A stretch of 31,163 bases of DNA from a virus, in the IMG/VR virus record IMGVR_UViG_3300032316_000335, positions 1 through 31,163 of that record; one strand, written 5' to 3'. A model generated the notes under the pieces. That model was not told the origin of the DNA and searched no databases. It saw only the letters and a list, made by a program, of their open reading frames with translations. A program made the position numbers and the translations under genes. Shown here piece by piece: positions 1 to 4,519 of this stretch (the first letter of the stretch is position 1; every line of letters begins with the position of its first letter).

Positions 1-596
1 ACGTCCTGCTCCGAGTGAGGATCGTCAATAACGAACAGATCAGCACCACGACCAGCAAGAGCGCCCCCGACACCAGCAGCATAGTACTGACCGCCAGCGC
101 TTGTAGACCACTTACCAGCAGCCTTCTGATCGTCTGCCACCATAGTGTTGGGAAAAACTTCTCTGTATTCATCAGAATCAATCAAGTTACGTATGCGCCG
201 CCCAAAGTCTTCAGACAGACCCGCAGTGTGCGTGCCCATGATGATCTTCTTCTCAGGGTATTTACCTAGGAAGTATGCAGGGAACAGATATGAGGAGAAC
301 TCAGACTTACCCATACGAGGCGCGATGTTGATGATGACCCTTTTTTTGCGACCCTCAACCACGTCCGTAAATATCTTGGCCAGCTTCCTGTGGTGGGGGC
401 CAACTTTGAATCCGGGGTATACCGCAGTGGCAAACCCGAGCATGTTGGTACTGGCCGCTTTTAGGCTGGCGCGTTTCTCCCGAAGTTCTAGGTCGTCAAA
501 CAACTCCATCTTTTCCTGCACGGACATGAATGGCAAAGCCTTCTGCATGGCTTCAAGCTCAATCTTACTCAGTGTTGTAAATTCGTCACGCTTCAT
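1..596 (-). CDS. terL: Terminase large subunit (partial, N-terminal ATPase part)
   Basis: The reading frame is open from an ATG at 596 to the left edge, giving about 198 residues with no stop, so the C-terminus and nuclease domain lie outside. Around residues 91-99 it reads IAPRMGKSE, a terminase Walker A of the PR-x-GKS type. Around 187-192 it reads LFVIDD followed by PHSEQD, a Walker B with flanking acidic residues. Between them are an adenine-motif-like GTHT stretch and a Gly-rich AAGVGGALAGRGAD segment typical of phage packaging ATPases. The enzyme would pump DNA into proheads and cut concatemers. The start overlaps the end of the upstream gene by 11 bases, so the two are probably translationally coupled. 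The family call is firm; the subfamily is not. Confidence 0.9.
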   Translation of the reverse strand, partial: MKRDEFTTLSKIELEAMQKALPFMSVQEKMELFDDLELREKRASLKAASTNMLGFATAVYPGFKVGPHHRKLAKIFTDVVEGRKKRVIINIAPRMGKSEFSSYLFPAYFLGKYPEKKIIMGTHTAGLSEDFGRRIRNLIDSDEYREVFPNTMVADDQKAAGKWSTSAGGQYYAAGVGGALAGRGADLFVIDDPHSEQD

Positions 597-1170
597 CGGA
601 ATTTTCTTCACTCACATCAATGACATCTATAACACCCATGAACCTGTTGAGTTTTTCTTTAATACGGGTTTCAAGCTCCACGTCTGACATCTCTGTCTTC
701 TTAATCTCAATTTTTTCCGTAAACAATCCAACTTCCGTCACTTTACCTAGGGCAACCAGCGCTTTGAGACGCACATTGGCGTTGGGGTGTTCAGTTTCTT
801 CCACCAACTTGGCCACTGCGTAGCCCCTAATTTGTTTAGCTTGATGAACAAACTCCCAGTCATAGGCTGAAAGCATGCCCACAAGTCTCTTCACGGCTTC
901 TGGCGTTTTGATATTTGCCAGAGAGTTATGCGTGATTTCTGCAGGTTTGGCGGTGACGATGTTGGTGAAAGCAGTACGTGCTGCTTGGCTTTGGTAATCA
1001 TTGACCAAGGTATCTGTGTCTACAGCGCCCAGTTCTTTAAGCCAGTCTACAGTATTGGACATTCCATCCACGGCATCTGCTGGATCGGTCTTCTCCATAG
1101 GGACGAAATCGCCTGAGTGAGCGTGCACTTCGGGTTCGAAATTGATTAAGTGATCTAACATTCTGCGCAT
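586..1170 (-). CDS. Probable terminase small subunit (by position)
   Basis: This 194-residue protein lies immediately upstream of, and overlaps, the large terminase gene, which is the usual place for the DNA-recognition subunit. It is helical. The C-terminal half has a HEAT-like stretch (NANVRLKALVALGKVTEV), then a basic/acidic coiled-coil-like segment and an acidic tail. I see no clear helix-turn-helix. The frame stays open up to an ATG at 1314, but that longer version would run through a terminator-like hairpin at 1300-1330 and has a Cys/Lys-rich, less protein-like N-terminus. I therefore prefer the ATG at 1170, which has AAGG just upstream. A weak minus-strand promoter (TTGCGC, 18 bp, TACATT, about 1193-1222) may sit in the leader. 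Function is inferred from neighbourhood only. Confidence 0.55.
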   Translation of the reverse strand: MRRMLDHLINFEPEVHAHSGDFVPMEKTDPADAVDGMSNTVDWLKELGAVDTDTLVNDYQSQAARTAFTNIVTAKPAEITHNSLANIKTPEAVKRLVGMLSAYDWEFVHQAKQIRGYAVAKLVEETEHPNANVRLKALVALGKVTEVGLFTEKIEIKKTEMSDVELETRIKEKLNRFMGVIDVIDVSEENSDEA

Positions 1171-1299
1171 AAGCCCTTGAACCTGCGATGTAGATAATGT
1201 ACACTTAAATCGAGTGGGTGCGCAAGATCGTTTTGGCCTTTGGCCAAACTCATCAAGTTCGCTTGCTTTCTCCTTGATGGTTTTACAGATGCCATCTTT

Positions 1300-1330
1300 A
1301 GCCCCGGCTCGCAAGGTCGGGGCTTTTTTT
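1300..1330 (+). terminator. Rho-independent terminator, reading rightward
   Basis: AGCCCCG (1300-1306) and CGGGGCT (1318-1324) form a 7-bp GC-rich stem with an 11-base loop, followed by six T. It acts in the plus direction, although the adjacent gene is on the minus strand. It would stop plus-strand (antisense) transcripts before they enter the divergent control region. Confidence 0.6.
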
Positions 1331-1348
1331 CGTCTGTACAGAGGGGGA

Positions 1349-1362
1349 GTCTAACGTTAGAC
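1349..1362. promoter_or_regulatory. Perfect 14-bp palindrome, operator-like
   Basis: GTCTAACGTTAGAC is an uninterrupted perfect dyad in the divergent intergenic region. Its GTCTAA half matches the half-site of the operator-like sites at 1625, 2138, 8418 and 17169, so it may bind the same regulator. No experiment supports binding. Confidence 0.45.
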
Positions 1363-1485
1363 ACGGGTATTTCTGAATTTTTATAAAATTTATGGGGGGT
1401 GCCTTTTAGTACTAAGGTTTTACAAAGTTTGTTTTGCGGTTATGGAACAGTGTTCGTATGTGACGGCAGGGGGTATCGTCTATAT

Positions 1486-1509
1486 GGGTTGGTGGGGGTA
1501 GGGTGGGGG
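1486..1509 (+). other. G-quadruplex motif
   Basis: The plus strand has four G-runs with short loops: GGG 1486-1488, GGGGG 1494-1498, GGG 1501-1503 and GGGGG 1505-1509, with loops of 5, 2 and 1 bases. This meets the canonical G4 pattern and directly abuts the phased A-tract array. Another G6 run lies at 1394-1399. In phage and plasmid DNA such elements occur at origins and promoters; the role here is unknown. Confidence 0.55.
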
Positions 1510-1608
1510 TCAAAAACCGCCAAAAACACGCCAAAACAGGGTCAAAGTGACCCGAAAATGCCCCGAAAACACCCCGAAAAAGGCTCTCGATGCCTATCAA
1601 AACAGGGT
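1507..1608 (+). repeat. 11-bp iterated array with phased A-tracts (bent DNA)
   Basis: Seven A-runs of 3-5 bases begin at 1512, 1522, 1533, 1544, 1555, 1566 and 1577, intervals of 10 then 11 bp throughout. An eighth lies two periods on, at 1599. The units read roughly C-G/C-C/T-C/G-AAAA; CCCGAAAA recurs at 1551, 1562 and 1573, and CGCCAAAA at 1518 and 1529. CAAAACAGGGT repeats at 1532 and 1598, 66 bp apart (six periods). A-tracts in helical phase are the classic cause of intrinsic curvature. The array lies in the divergent region upstream of the rightward genes, so it may be an origin, an UP-like element or a protein-binding array. Confidence 0.7.
1539..1553. repeat. GGGTCA/TGACCC hairpin repeat, copy 1
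   Basis: GGGTCAAAGTGACCC is the first of five inverted repeats with the form GGGTCA-N3-TGACCC between 1.5 and 4.5 kb. This copy lies inside the phased A-tract array and is followed by GAAAATG, like copies 3 and 4, which are followed by GAAA. Confidence 0.6.
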
Positions 1609-1624
1609 GTATGCACAATAGAAG

Positions 1625-1642
1625 TTGTCTAAGGTAGTCAGC
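1625..1642 (+). promoter_or_regulatory. Operator-like site in leader of first rightward gene
   Basis: TTGTCTAAGGTAGTCAGC shares its first 11 bases with the reverse complement of the site at 17169-17186, and its first 9 with the site at 8418-8435. It lies 35 bp before the ATG at 1678. The right half is degenerate (TAGTCA rather than TAGACAA). No convincing -35/-10 pair was found beside it. Confidence 0.4.
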
Positions 1643-1677
1643 CCTAGGCAATTCAATCAACCTCAAGGAGAAACAAC

Positions 1678-2067
1678 ATGACAAACAAAGCAAAAGCATT
1701 TAGCACACTCAACACATTCGCTGATTCACGCATCAAGCTCATCAAGGGCATGCAAGATGCAGGGTATGCGACAGTCGAGGCGTGCAGACCCATTGTGATC
1801 GAATGGGCTTGCGAGAAAATGGGCGTGGGCAAGGAGGGTTTCAAGGTGCATGAAGTCACAGGCAAGGTGTCCCTCATCACGAGTCACCCGAAGTACGAGT
1901 CCACGAAGACTGTGGTGCGTGACACGATGCACATGATCGAGGGAACCACGCGGAGAGCTTCGAGCGCAAAGAAAGAAGCCGATGACCCAGTTGCGAAAAT
2001 CATCAAAGCCTTTGGCAAACTCACCCCTGCACAGCAACGTAAAGCCTTGGCGGTTCTCGTTGCGTGA
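1678..2067 (+). CDS. Hypothetical early protein, 129 aa
   Basis: This is the first gene of the rightward block. It begins 8 bases after a strong AAGGAG (1665-1670). The product is basic and mostly helical. Residues 10-80 look like a compact alpha/beta domain (VEACRPIVIEWACEKMGVGKEGFKVHE region). A Lys/Ala linker follows, then a C-terminal helix (KLTPAQQRKALAVLVA). I do not recognise a family. Being first after the control region, with its own terminator hairpins directly downstream, it may be expressed strongly and early as a small host-takeover or DNA-binding protein. That function is a guess from position. Confidence 0.8.
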   Translation: MTNKAKAFSTLNTFADSRIKLIKGMQDAGYATVEACRPIVIEWACEKMGVGKEGFKVHEVTGKVSLITSHPKYESTKTVVRDTMHMIEGTTRRASSAKKEADDPVAKIIKAFGKLTPAQQRKALAVLVA

Positions 2068-2071
2068 TTTT

Positions 2072-2096
2072 CGGGTCACTGTGACCCGATTTTTTC
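2072..2096 (+). terminator. GGGTCA/TGACCC hairpin copy 2, as intrinsic terminator
   Basis: CGGGTCACTGTGACCCG (2072-2088) is followed by ATTTTTT, giving a compact rho-independent terminator five bases after the stop at 2065-2067. It is the only copy of this repeat family followed by a long T-run. Confidence 0.7.
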
Positions 2097-2103
2097 TGCG
2101 AAC

Positions 2104-2140
2104 CCGAGGGAAAGGGCTTCTCTCGGTGTTTCGTTTCTTG
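2104..2140 (+). terminator. Second tandem terminator-like hairpin
   Basis: CCGAGGGAA (2104-2112) pairs with TTCTCTCGG (2118-2126), with one G-U wobble in RNA. A T-rich TGTTTCGTTTCTTG tail follows. Placed just after the copy 2 hairpin, it may back up termination or lie in the leader of the next gene. Confidence 0.4.
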
Positions 2141-2147
2141 TCTAACC
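2138..2147 (+). promoter_or_regulatory. GTCTAA half-site upstream of gene at 2170
   Basis: TTGTCTAACC matches the left half of the operator-like sites at 1625, 8418 and 17169. It lies about 22 bases before the ATG at 2170, a distance similar to the other sites. No right half-site is visible, so this may be chance. Confidence 0.25.
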
Positions 2148-2169
2148 TTTTTAACCCAAGGAGAAAATC

Positions 2170-2403
2170 ATGAAAATCAACTTTGAACATACCGACACCT
2201 ACGGCGGAGAATCGAACTACTCATGGGTGCGCCGTCATGCACTCGAACTACCCGACACGACATCTGATCTTGCGTTGGTGCGAAAAGCCAAGGCGTGGGC
2301 AAACCTTACGGGTTTGCGTTGCCGTGTTGAATCTTACGGCGACATGATCGCCATTTACCCACGTGGCGTTTGCCATGTTGTCTTTGTAACTTTTGGAGAA
2401 TAA
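2170..2403 (+). CDS. Hypothetical protein, 77 aa
   Basis: It starts at an ATG 6 bases after AAGGAG (2158-2163). The product is small with mixed charge: an N-terminal acidic/aromatic part (HTDTYGGESNYSWVRRH), a central helix (DLALVRKAKAWANLTG) and C-terminal strands (RVESYGDMIAIYPRGVCHVVFVTF). This alternation resembles a small alpha/beta fold. I do not recognise a family. It is followed after 3 bases by another small gene. Confidence 0.75.
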   Translation: MKINFEHTDTYGGESNYSWVRRHALELPDTTSDLALVRKAKAWANLTGLRCRVESYGDMIAIYPRGVCHVVFVTFGE

Positions 2404-2406
2404 AAC

Positions 2407-2547
2407 ATGACACAAAACCAATTCAACGCCCTTTGCAATGAGCACGGCATAGCCCCAAGCATCGCGCTTGAGAACGAGGAACTCATCGAAGCCTTACGCG
2501 AGCGCAATGATGAGCAAGTCATCGAGATACTTACCAACAACTTTTAA
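2407..2547 (+). CDS. Small hypothetical protein, 46 aa
   Basis: A short frame starts at ATG 2407 after TGGAG, 3 bases past the previous stop, and ends 15 bases before the next start. The product is acidic and helical (HGIAPSIALENEELIEALRERNDEQVIEILTNNF). The second half resembles a helix-loop-helix. Tight spacing and the ribosome binding site support a real gene. Function unknown. Confidence 0.65.
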   Translation: MTQNQFNALCNEHGIAPSIALENEELIEALRERNDEQVIEILTNNF

Positions 2548-2562
2548 CCCAAGGAGAACATC

Positions 2563-2742
2563 ATGTCCAAATTCAAACACTACTCACCCAAAGAAGTCGC
2601 CCTCGCTAAGTGGAACAACGAGCAACGCCCCAAATACATGGAGAAGATCGAGCGTGATGTGAAGCGCACCTTCATGCTCAGGCGTGTCGAAGACATGGAA
2701 GCACGAGCCGAAATTCGGGTCATTGTGACCCGAAAATCTTGA
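2563..2742 (+). CDS. Small basic protein, 59 aa, with hairpin repeat inside its 3' end
   Basis: The ATG at 2563 lies 6 bases after AAGGAG (2551-2556). The product is basic and helical (KYMEKIERDVKRTFMLRRVEDMEARAE). The last residues, RVIVTR, are encoded by hairpin copy 3 (2716-2732), so the repeat appears to have been captured as coding sequence. The stop codon at 2740-2742 lies within the left copy of the direct repeat that brackets the palindromic element. No known family recognised. Confidence 0.65.
   Translation: MSKFKHYSPKEVALAKWNNEQRPKYMEKIERDVKRTFMLRRVEDMEARAEIRVIVTRKS
2716..2732. repeat. GGGTCA/TGACCC hairpin repeat, copy 3
   Basis: CGGGTCATTGTGACCCG extends by two more base pairs on each side (TT outside, AA outside), giving 9-bp arms. 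It lies within the last codons of the 59-aa gene and is followed by AATC rather than a T-run, so it is not an obvious terminator in the plus direction. The minus strand reads out into TTTCGGGT. Confidence 0.6.
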
Positions 2743-3087
2743 AAGGCGAAAATCATACCGAAAAACTACATATCCATATTTTCGCAACTATCTGCACGAT
2801 CAGACATCCGCAAACCCGCGCCAATACTGGCGTCCTTGAAAAACTGTCCATCTATCTATCTTTTTAAATATATATTTATATATAGGAGTGTGTCTGTATG
2901 TGTGCGTATATTTTCACAAGCCCGACCAACCCTGCAAACCTTGTAGAGTTAAAGCATTTCTCAAAACAGATAGATAGCTGGACACTTTTTCGTGTACACT
3001 AGCATACATGCGGTCTCCCGACTGTCCAATCGTGCAGATAGTTGCGAAAATTCACTGATACCTCCGACCCTAGAAAGCGAAAATCAT
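2738..3087. repeat. Interrupted 274-bp palindrome flanked by direct repeats
   Basis: Outer arms 2778-2800 and 3029-3051 are a perfect 23-bp inverted repeat. Inner arms 2839-2865 and 2964-2990 match at 24 of 27 positions. Both pairs share one dyad axis (coordinates sum to 5829), and the 37-bp segments between them still match at about half of positions, so this was one long palindrome. The 98-base centre begins with an AT-rich run (2864-2885). Near-identical direct repeats bracket it: 2738-2756 and 3070-3087, with one mismatch and one extra base. GATACCTCC also repeats at 3057 and 3089, the latter overlapping the next start codon. It could be a miniature inverted-repeat element, an origin or a structured RNA. 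This stretch otherwise holds only a doubtful 34-codon frame. Confidence 0.75.
2898..3002 (+). CDS. Possible 34-aa peptide encoded in the palindrome loop
   Basis: An ATG at 2898 follows ATAGGAG (2882-2888) by 9 bases and opens a frame to TAG 3000-3002. The peptide starts MCAYIFTSPTNPANLVELKH and ends in residues encoded by the inner right arm. The ribosome binding site is the only support. The coding potential of so short a frame cannot be judged by eye. Confidence 0.25.
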   Translation: MCAYIFTSPTNPANLVELKHFSKQIDSWTLFRVH

Positions 3088-3802
3088 GGATACCTCCTAC
3101 AAACACTACATAAAACTGACCCCAAACCAACTTCACAACCGCTTGATCGAACGCAAAACCCCACCGATGCAAGCCGAGCACATCAAGAAAACAGTCGCAG
3201 AACAACAAGCCATGCTCAAGTCAGAGAACGCAAGAACGATTCAACTCACGCGTCTTTGGCGTGAGTTCACTGAGCCGTTAAATACAGAGCGCGAAAATGT
3301 GCAGGGTATGTTGCGATACAAAGGTTGCGAAAATGATGAGGCGAGGCGCGATGCGCTCGAAGCGTACCTGACTGTTTTAAACTCCCTCAAAGCCCGCATG
3401 CAAAACCACTGCAAGCAAGATCGAAAGACACCCACAATGATCGCATCCGAAAAAGACTTGCCCAATGATGGTACGCATTGGACTGATTGGATACCGCAGA
3501 AGATAAAGGATAGGGTCATCACGCTATTCGAGCAGATCGAACGTAAGCCAAAGGCGAAAATCAAAATCCCATTCCAACGCCTTATCCCTGCTGACCTACA
3601 CGCCAAGCAAGTTACGCGGTTGAAGAACCGCACACTAAAAGACTTAGCCATGGCTGAGCAAGCGCAAGAGCTTGACCCTCATGAGGACAACGAAGCCAAG
3701 GTCAACCAAATTAAATACTCCCTCGAACTGATGGATGTACTAGATGACAGCGAGCCTGTGCCTGCAACGTGGCATGGGCTGAACAGAAACGGGTCACAGT
3801 GA
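3086..3802 (+). CDS. Hypothetical protein, 238 aa
   Basis: The frame starts at ATG 3086, which lies in the right copy of the direct repeat flanking the palindrome, and has no good ribosome binding site. Translation may be weak or depend on leader structure. The product is strongly helical and charged. Residues 25-120 look like coiled coil (IKKTVAEQQAMLKSENARTIQ onward), followed by a basic region (KPKAKIKIPFQRLIP) and an acidic C-terminal helix. Only two Cys are seen, far apart, so there is no zinc site. No family recognised. Its stop codon is inside hairpin copy 4. Confidence 0.75.
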   Translation: MDTSYKHYIKLTPNQLHNRLIERKTPPMQAEHIKKTVAEQQAMLKSENARTIQLTRLWREFTEPLNTERENVQGMLRYKGCENDEARRDALEAYLTVLNSLKARMQNHCKQDRKTPTMIASEKDLPNDGTHWTDWIPQKIKDRVITLFEQIERKPKAKIKIPFQRLIPADLHAKQVTRLKNRTLKDLAMAEQAQELDPHEDNEAKVNQIKYSLELMDVLDDSEPVPATWHGLNRNGSQ

Positions 3803-3806
3803 CCCG
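3790..3806. repeat. GGGTCA/TGACCC hairpin repeat, copy 4
   Basis: CGGGTCACAGTGACCCG overlaps the 3' end and TGA stop (3800-3802) of the 238-aa gene and is followed by AAAGTG. Its stem is identical to copy 5. Confidence 0.65.
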
Positions 3807-3809
3807 AAA

Positions 3810-3861
3810 GTGTGACTGCTTCGCCGTGTGGCAGTCGCACCCTACCTTGAAACTCACACGG
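3810..3861 (+). promoter_or_regulatory. Potential H-type pseudoknot in mRNA leader
   Basis: GTGTGACTGC (3810-3819) pairs with GCAGTCGCAC (3831-3840), with one mismatched pair in the stem. The loop contains CCGTGTG (3824-3830), which is exactly complementary to CACACGG (3855-3861) downstream. Together they make an H-type pseudoknot that ends 12 bases before the AAGGAG of the gene at 3887. It may act as a translational control element or as a barrier to mRNA decay. Confidence 0.4.
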
Positions 3862-3886
3862 CACTTGTAACTTAAGGAGAAACTAA

Positions 3887-4096
3887 ATGACTTACTTAAC
3901 AGACGCACAGCTACACAAAGCAGCGCATTACCTTGAAACTAGAGAGGGGGGATTCGCTAACGCCATCGCCCTCGCATACTACTCAGCAGATAGAGACAAT
4001 GAAAAGATTCTGCTCAACGCTTTCGCACCCCTGTTCGAGAGAGCCTATGAGAAGTGGGCAGACTATGACACACCACAACCAACCAAAGGAGAATGA
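3887..4096 (+). CDS. Hypothetical protein, 69 aa
   Basis: ATG 3887 follows AAGGAG (3874-3879) by 7 bases. The product is a small acidic helical protein (LTDAQLHKAAHYLETREGG, then AIALAYYSADRDNEKILLNAFAPLFERAYEKWADY). The two-helix pattern looks like a globular mini-domain, but I recognise no family. Its leader carries the potential pseudoknot at 3810-3861. Confidence 0.75.
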   Translation: MTYLTDAQLHKAAHYLETREGGFANAIALAYYSADRDNEKILLNAFAPLFERAYEKWADYDTPQPTKGE

Positions 4097-4097
4097 A

Positions 4098-4298
4098 ATG
4101 CAAAGAGAACCACACAGTAAGTACACCCACGGCATCACGGAGTTCCAACTGATCGCCGTATGGAACGATGGCAAGGTAGAGGACTTAACACTTTACTTAC
4201 CGCCTGCACTACTAGCGGAGGTCGAAGCCTATCTGTCCGAGATGGATGACCTACGCACACAAAACCCTGAAGACTACAACATGGAGGAAGTTAAATGA
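4098..4298 (+). CDS. Hypothetical protein, 66 aa
   Basis: I place the start at ATG 4098, just after AAAGGAG (4086-4092). An upstream ATG in the same frame at 3933 would overlap the preceding gene and give a Ser/Thr/Pro-rich, non-protein-like extension. The product has an N-terminal strand-rich part (ITEFQLIAVWNDGKVEDLTLYLP) and an acidic C-terminal helix (ALLAEVEAYLSEMDDL). It overlaps the next gene by ATGA, so the pair is probably coupled. Family unknown. Confidence 0.7.
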   Translation: MQREPHSKYTHGITEFQLIAVWNDGKVEDLTLYLPPALLAEVEAYLSEMDDLRTQNPEDYNMEEVK

Positions 4299-4483
4299 AA
4301 ACGAAGACAGCAAAGATAGCAAACCTAATATTCACTGCGCTATGTATGGCGCTGGTGTACATGGGGTACACAGGTCTTGACGAGTTCGGGGTTGGATACA
4401 TGTGGCTAGCTATGTACACCATCGGGGCGTACGGCTTGGCGTATCAGGTGTTCGACTATTTTGTAAGTGAAGCAACCAACTAA
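4295..4483 (+). CDS. Small membrane protein, 62 aa, two transmembrane segments
   Basis: ATG 4295 overlaps the preceding stop and follows GGAGG (4283-4287) by 7 bases. After a basic N-terminus (MKTKTAKIA) there are two hydrophobic stretches, about residues 8-25 and 34-54, separated by an acidic loop (LDEFGVG). This suggests a hairpin in the inner membrane. It has no holin-defining feature beyond size and topology, and it sits among early genes rather than next to the muramidase, so a superinfection-exclusion or membrane-modifying role is as likely as lysis. Confidence 0.7.
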   Translation: MKTKTAKIANLIFTALCMALVYMGYTGLDEFGVGYMWLAMYTIGAYGLAYQVFDYFVSEATN

Positions 4484-4510
4484 CGGGTCACAGTGACCCA
4501 CTTTTAAAAG
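4484..4510. terminator. GGGTCA/TGACCC hairpin repeat, copy 5
   Basis: CGGGTCACAGTGACCC (4484-4499) is followed by ACTTTTAAAAG. The short T-run could support weak termination or attenuation before the large gene at 4520. Its stem matches copy 4 exactly. Confidence 0.5.
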
Positions 4511-4519
4511 GAGAAAGCA

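Noticed and set aside
1130-1145. GGTTCGAAAT, resembling a tRNA T-loop.
   Set aside because: The flanking bases cannot form a T-stem or acceptor stem, and the sequence lies in the terminase coding region.
1507-1608. The repeat array as a CRISPR array.
   Set aside because: The units are 11 bp with no spacers and no cas genes nearby; phased A-tracts explain the periodicity.
2992-3264. A 90-codon frame starting in the right arm of the palindrome.
   Set aside because: It overlaps the 238-aa gene for most of its length, has no ribosome binding site and is of low protein-like quality.
1996-3562. Frequent GCGAAAAT words in the first early cluster, which could look like a recognition motif.
   Set aside because: Several copies are in-frame Ala-Lys-Ile/Met codons, and others belong to the A-tract array or the palindrome arms. 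Without a count against expectation I cannot claim enrichment.
1539-4500. The hairpin repeats contain GGTCA-N3-TGACC, identical to the vertebrate oestrogen response element consensus.
   Set aside because: This is coincidental. The DNA is a bacteriophage, and inverted repeats of this form are sufficiently explained as hairpins.
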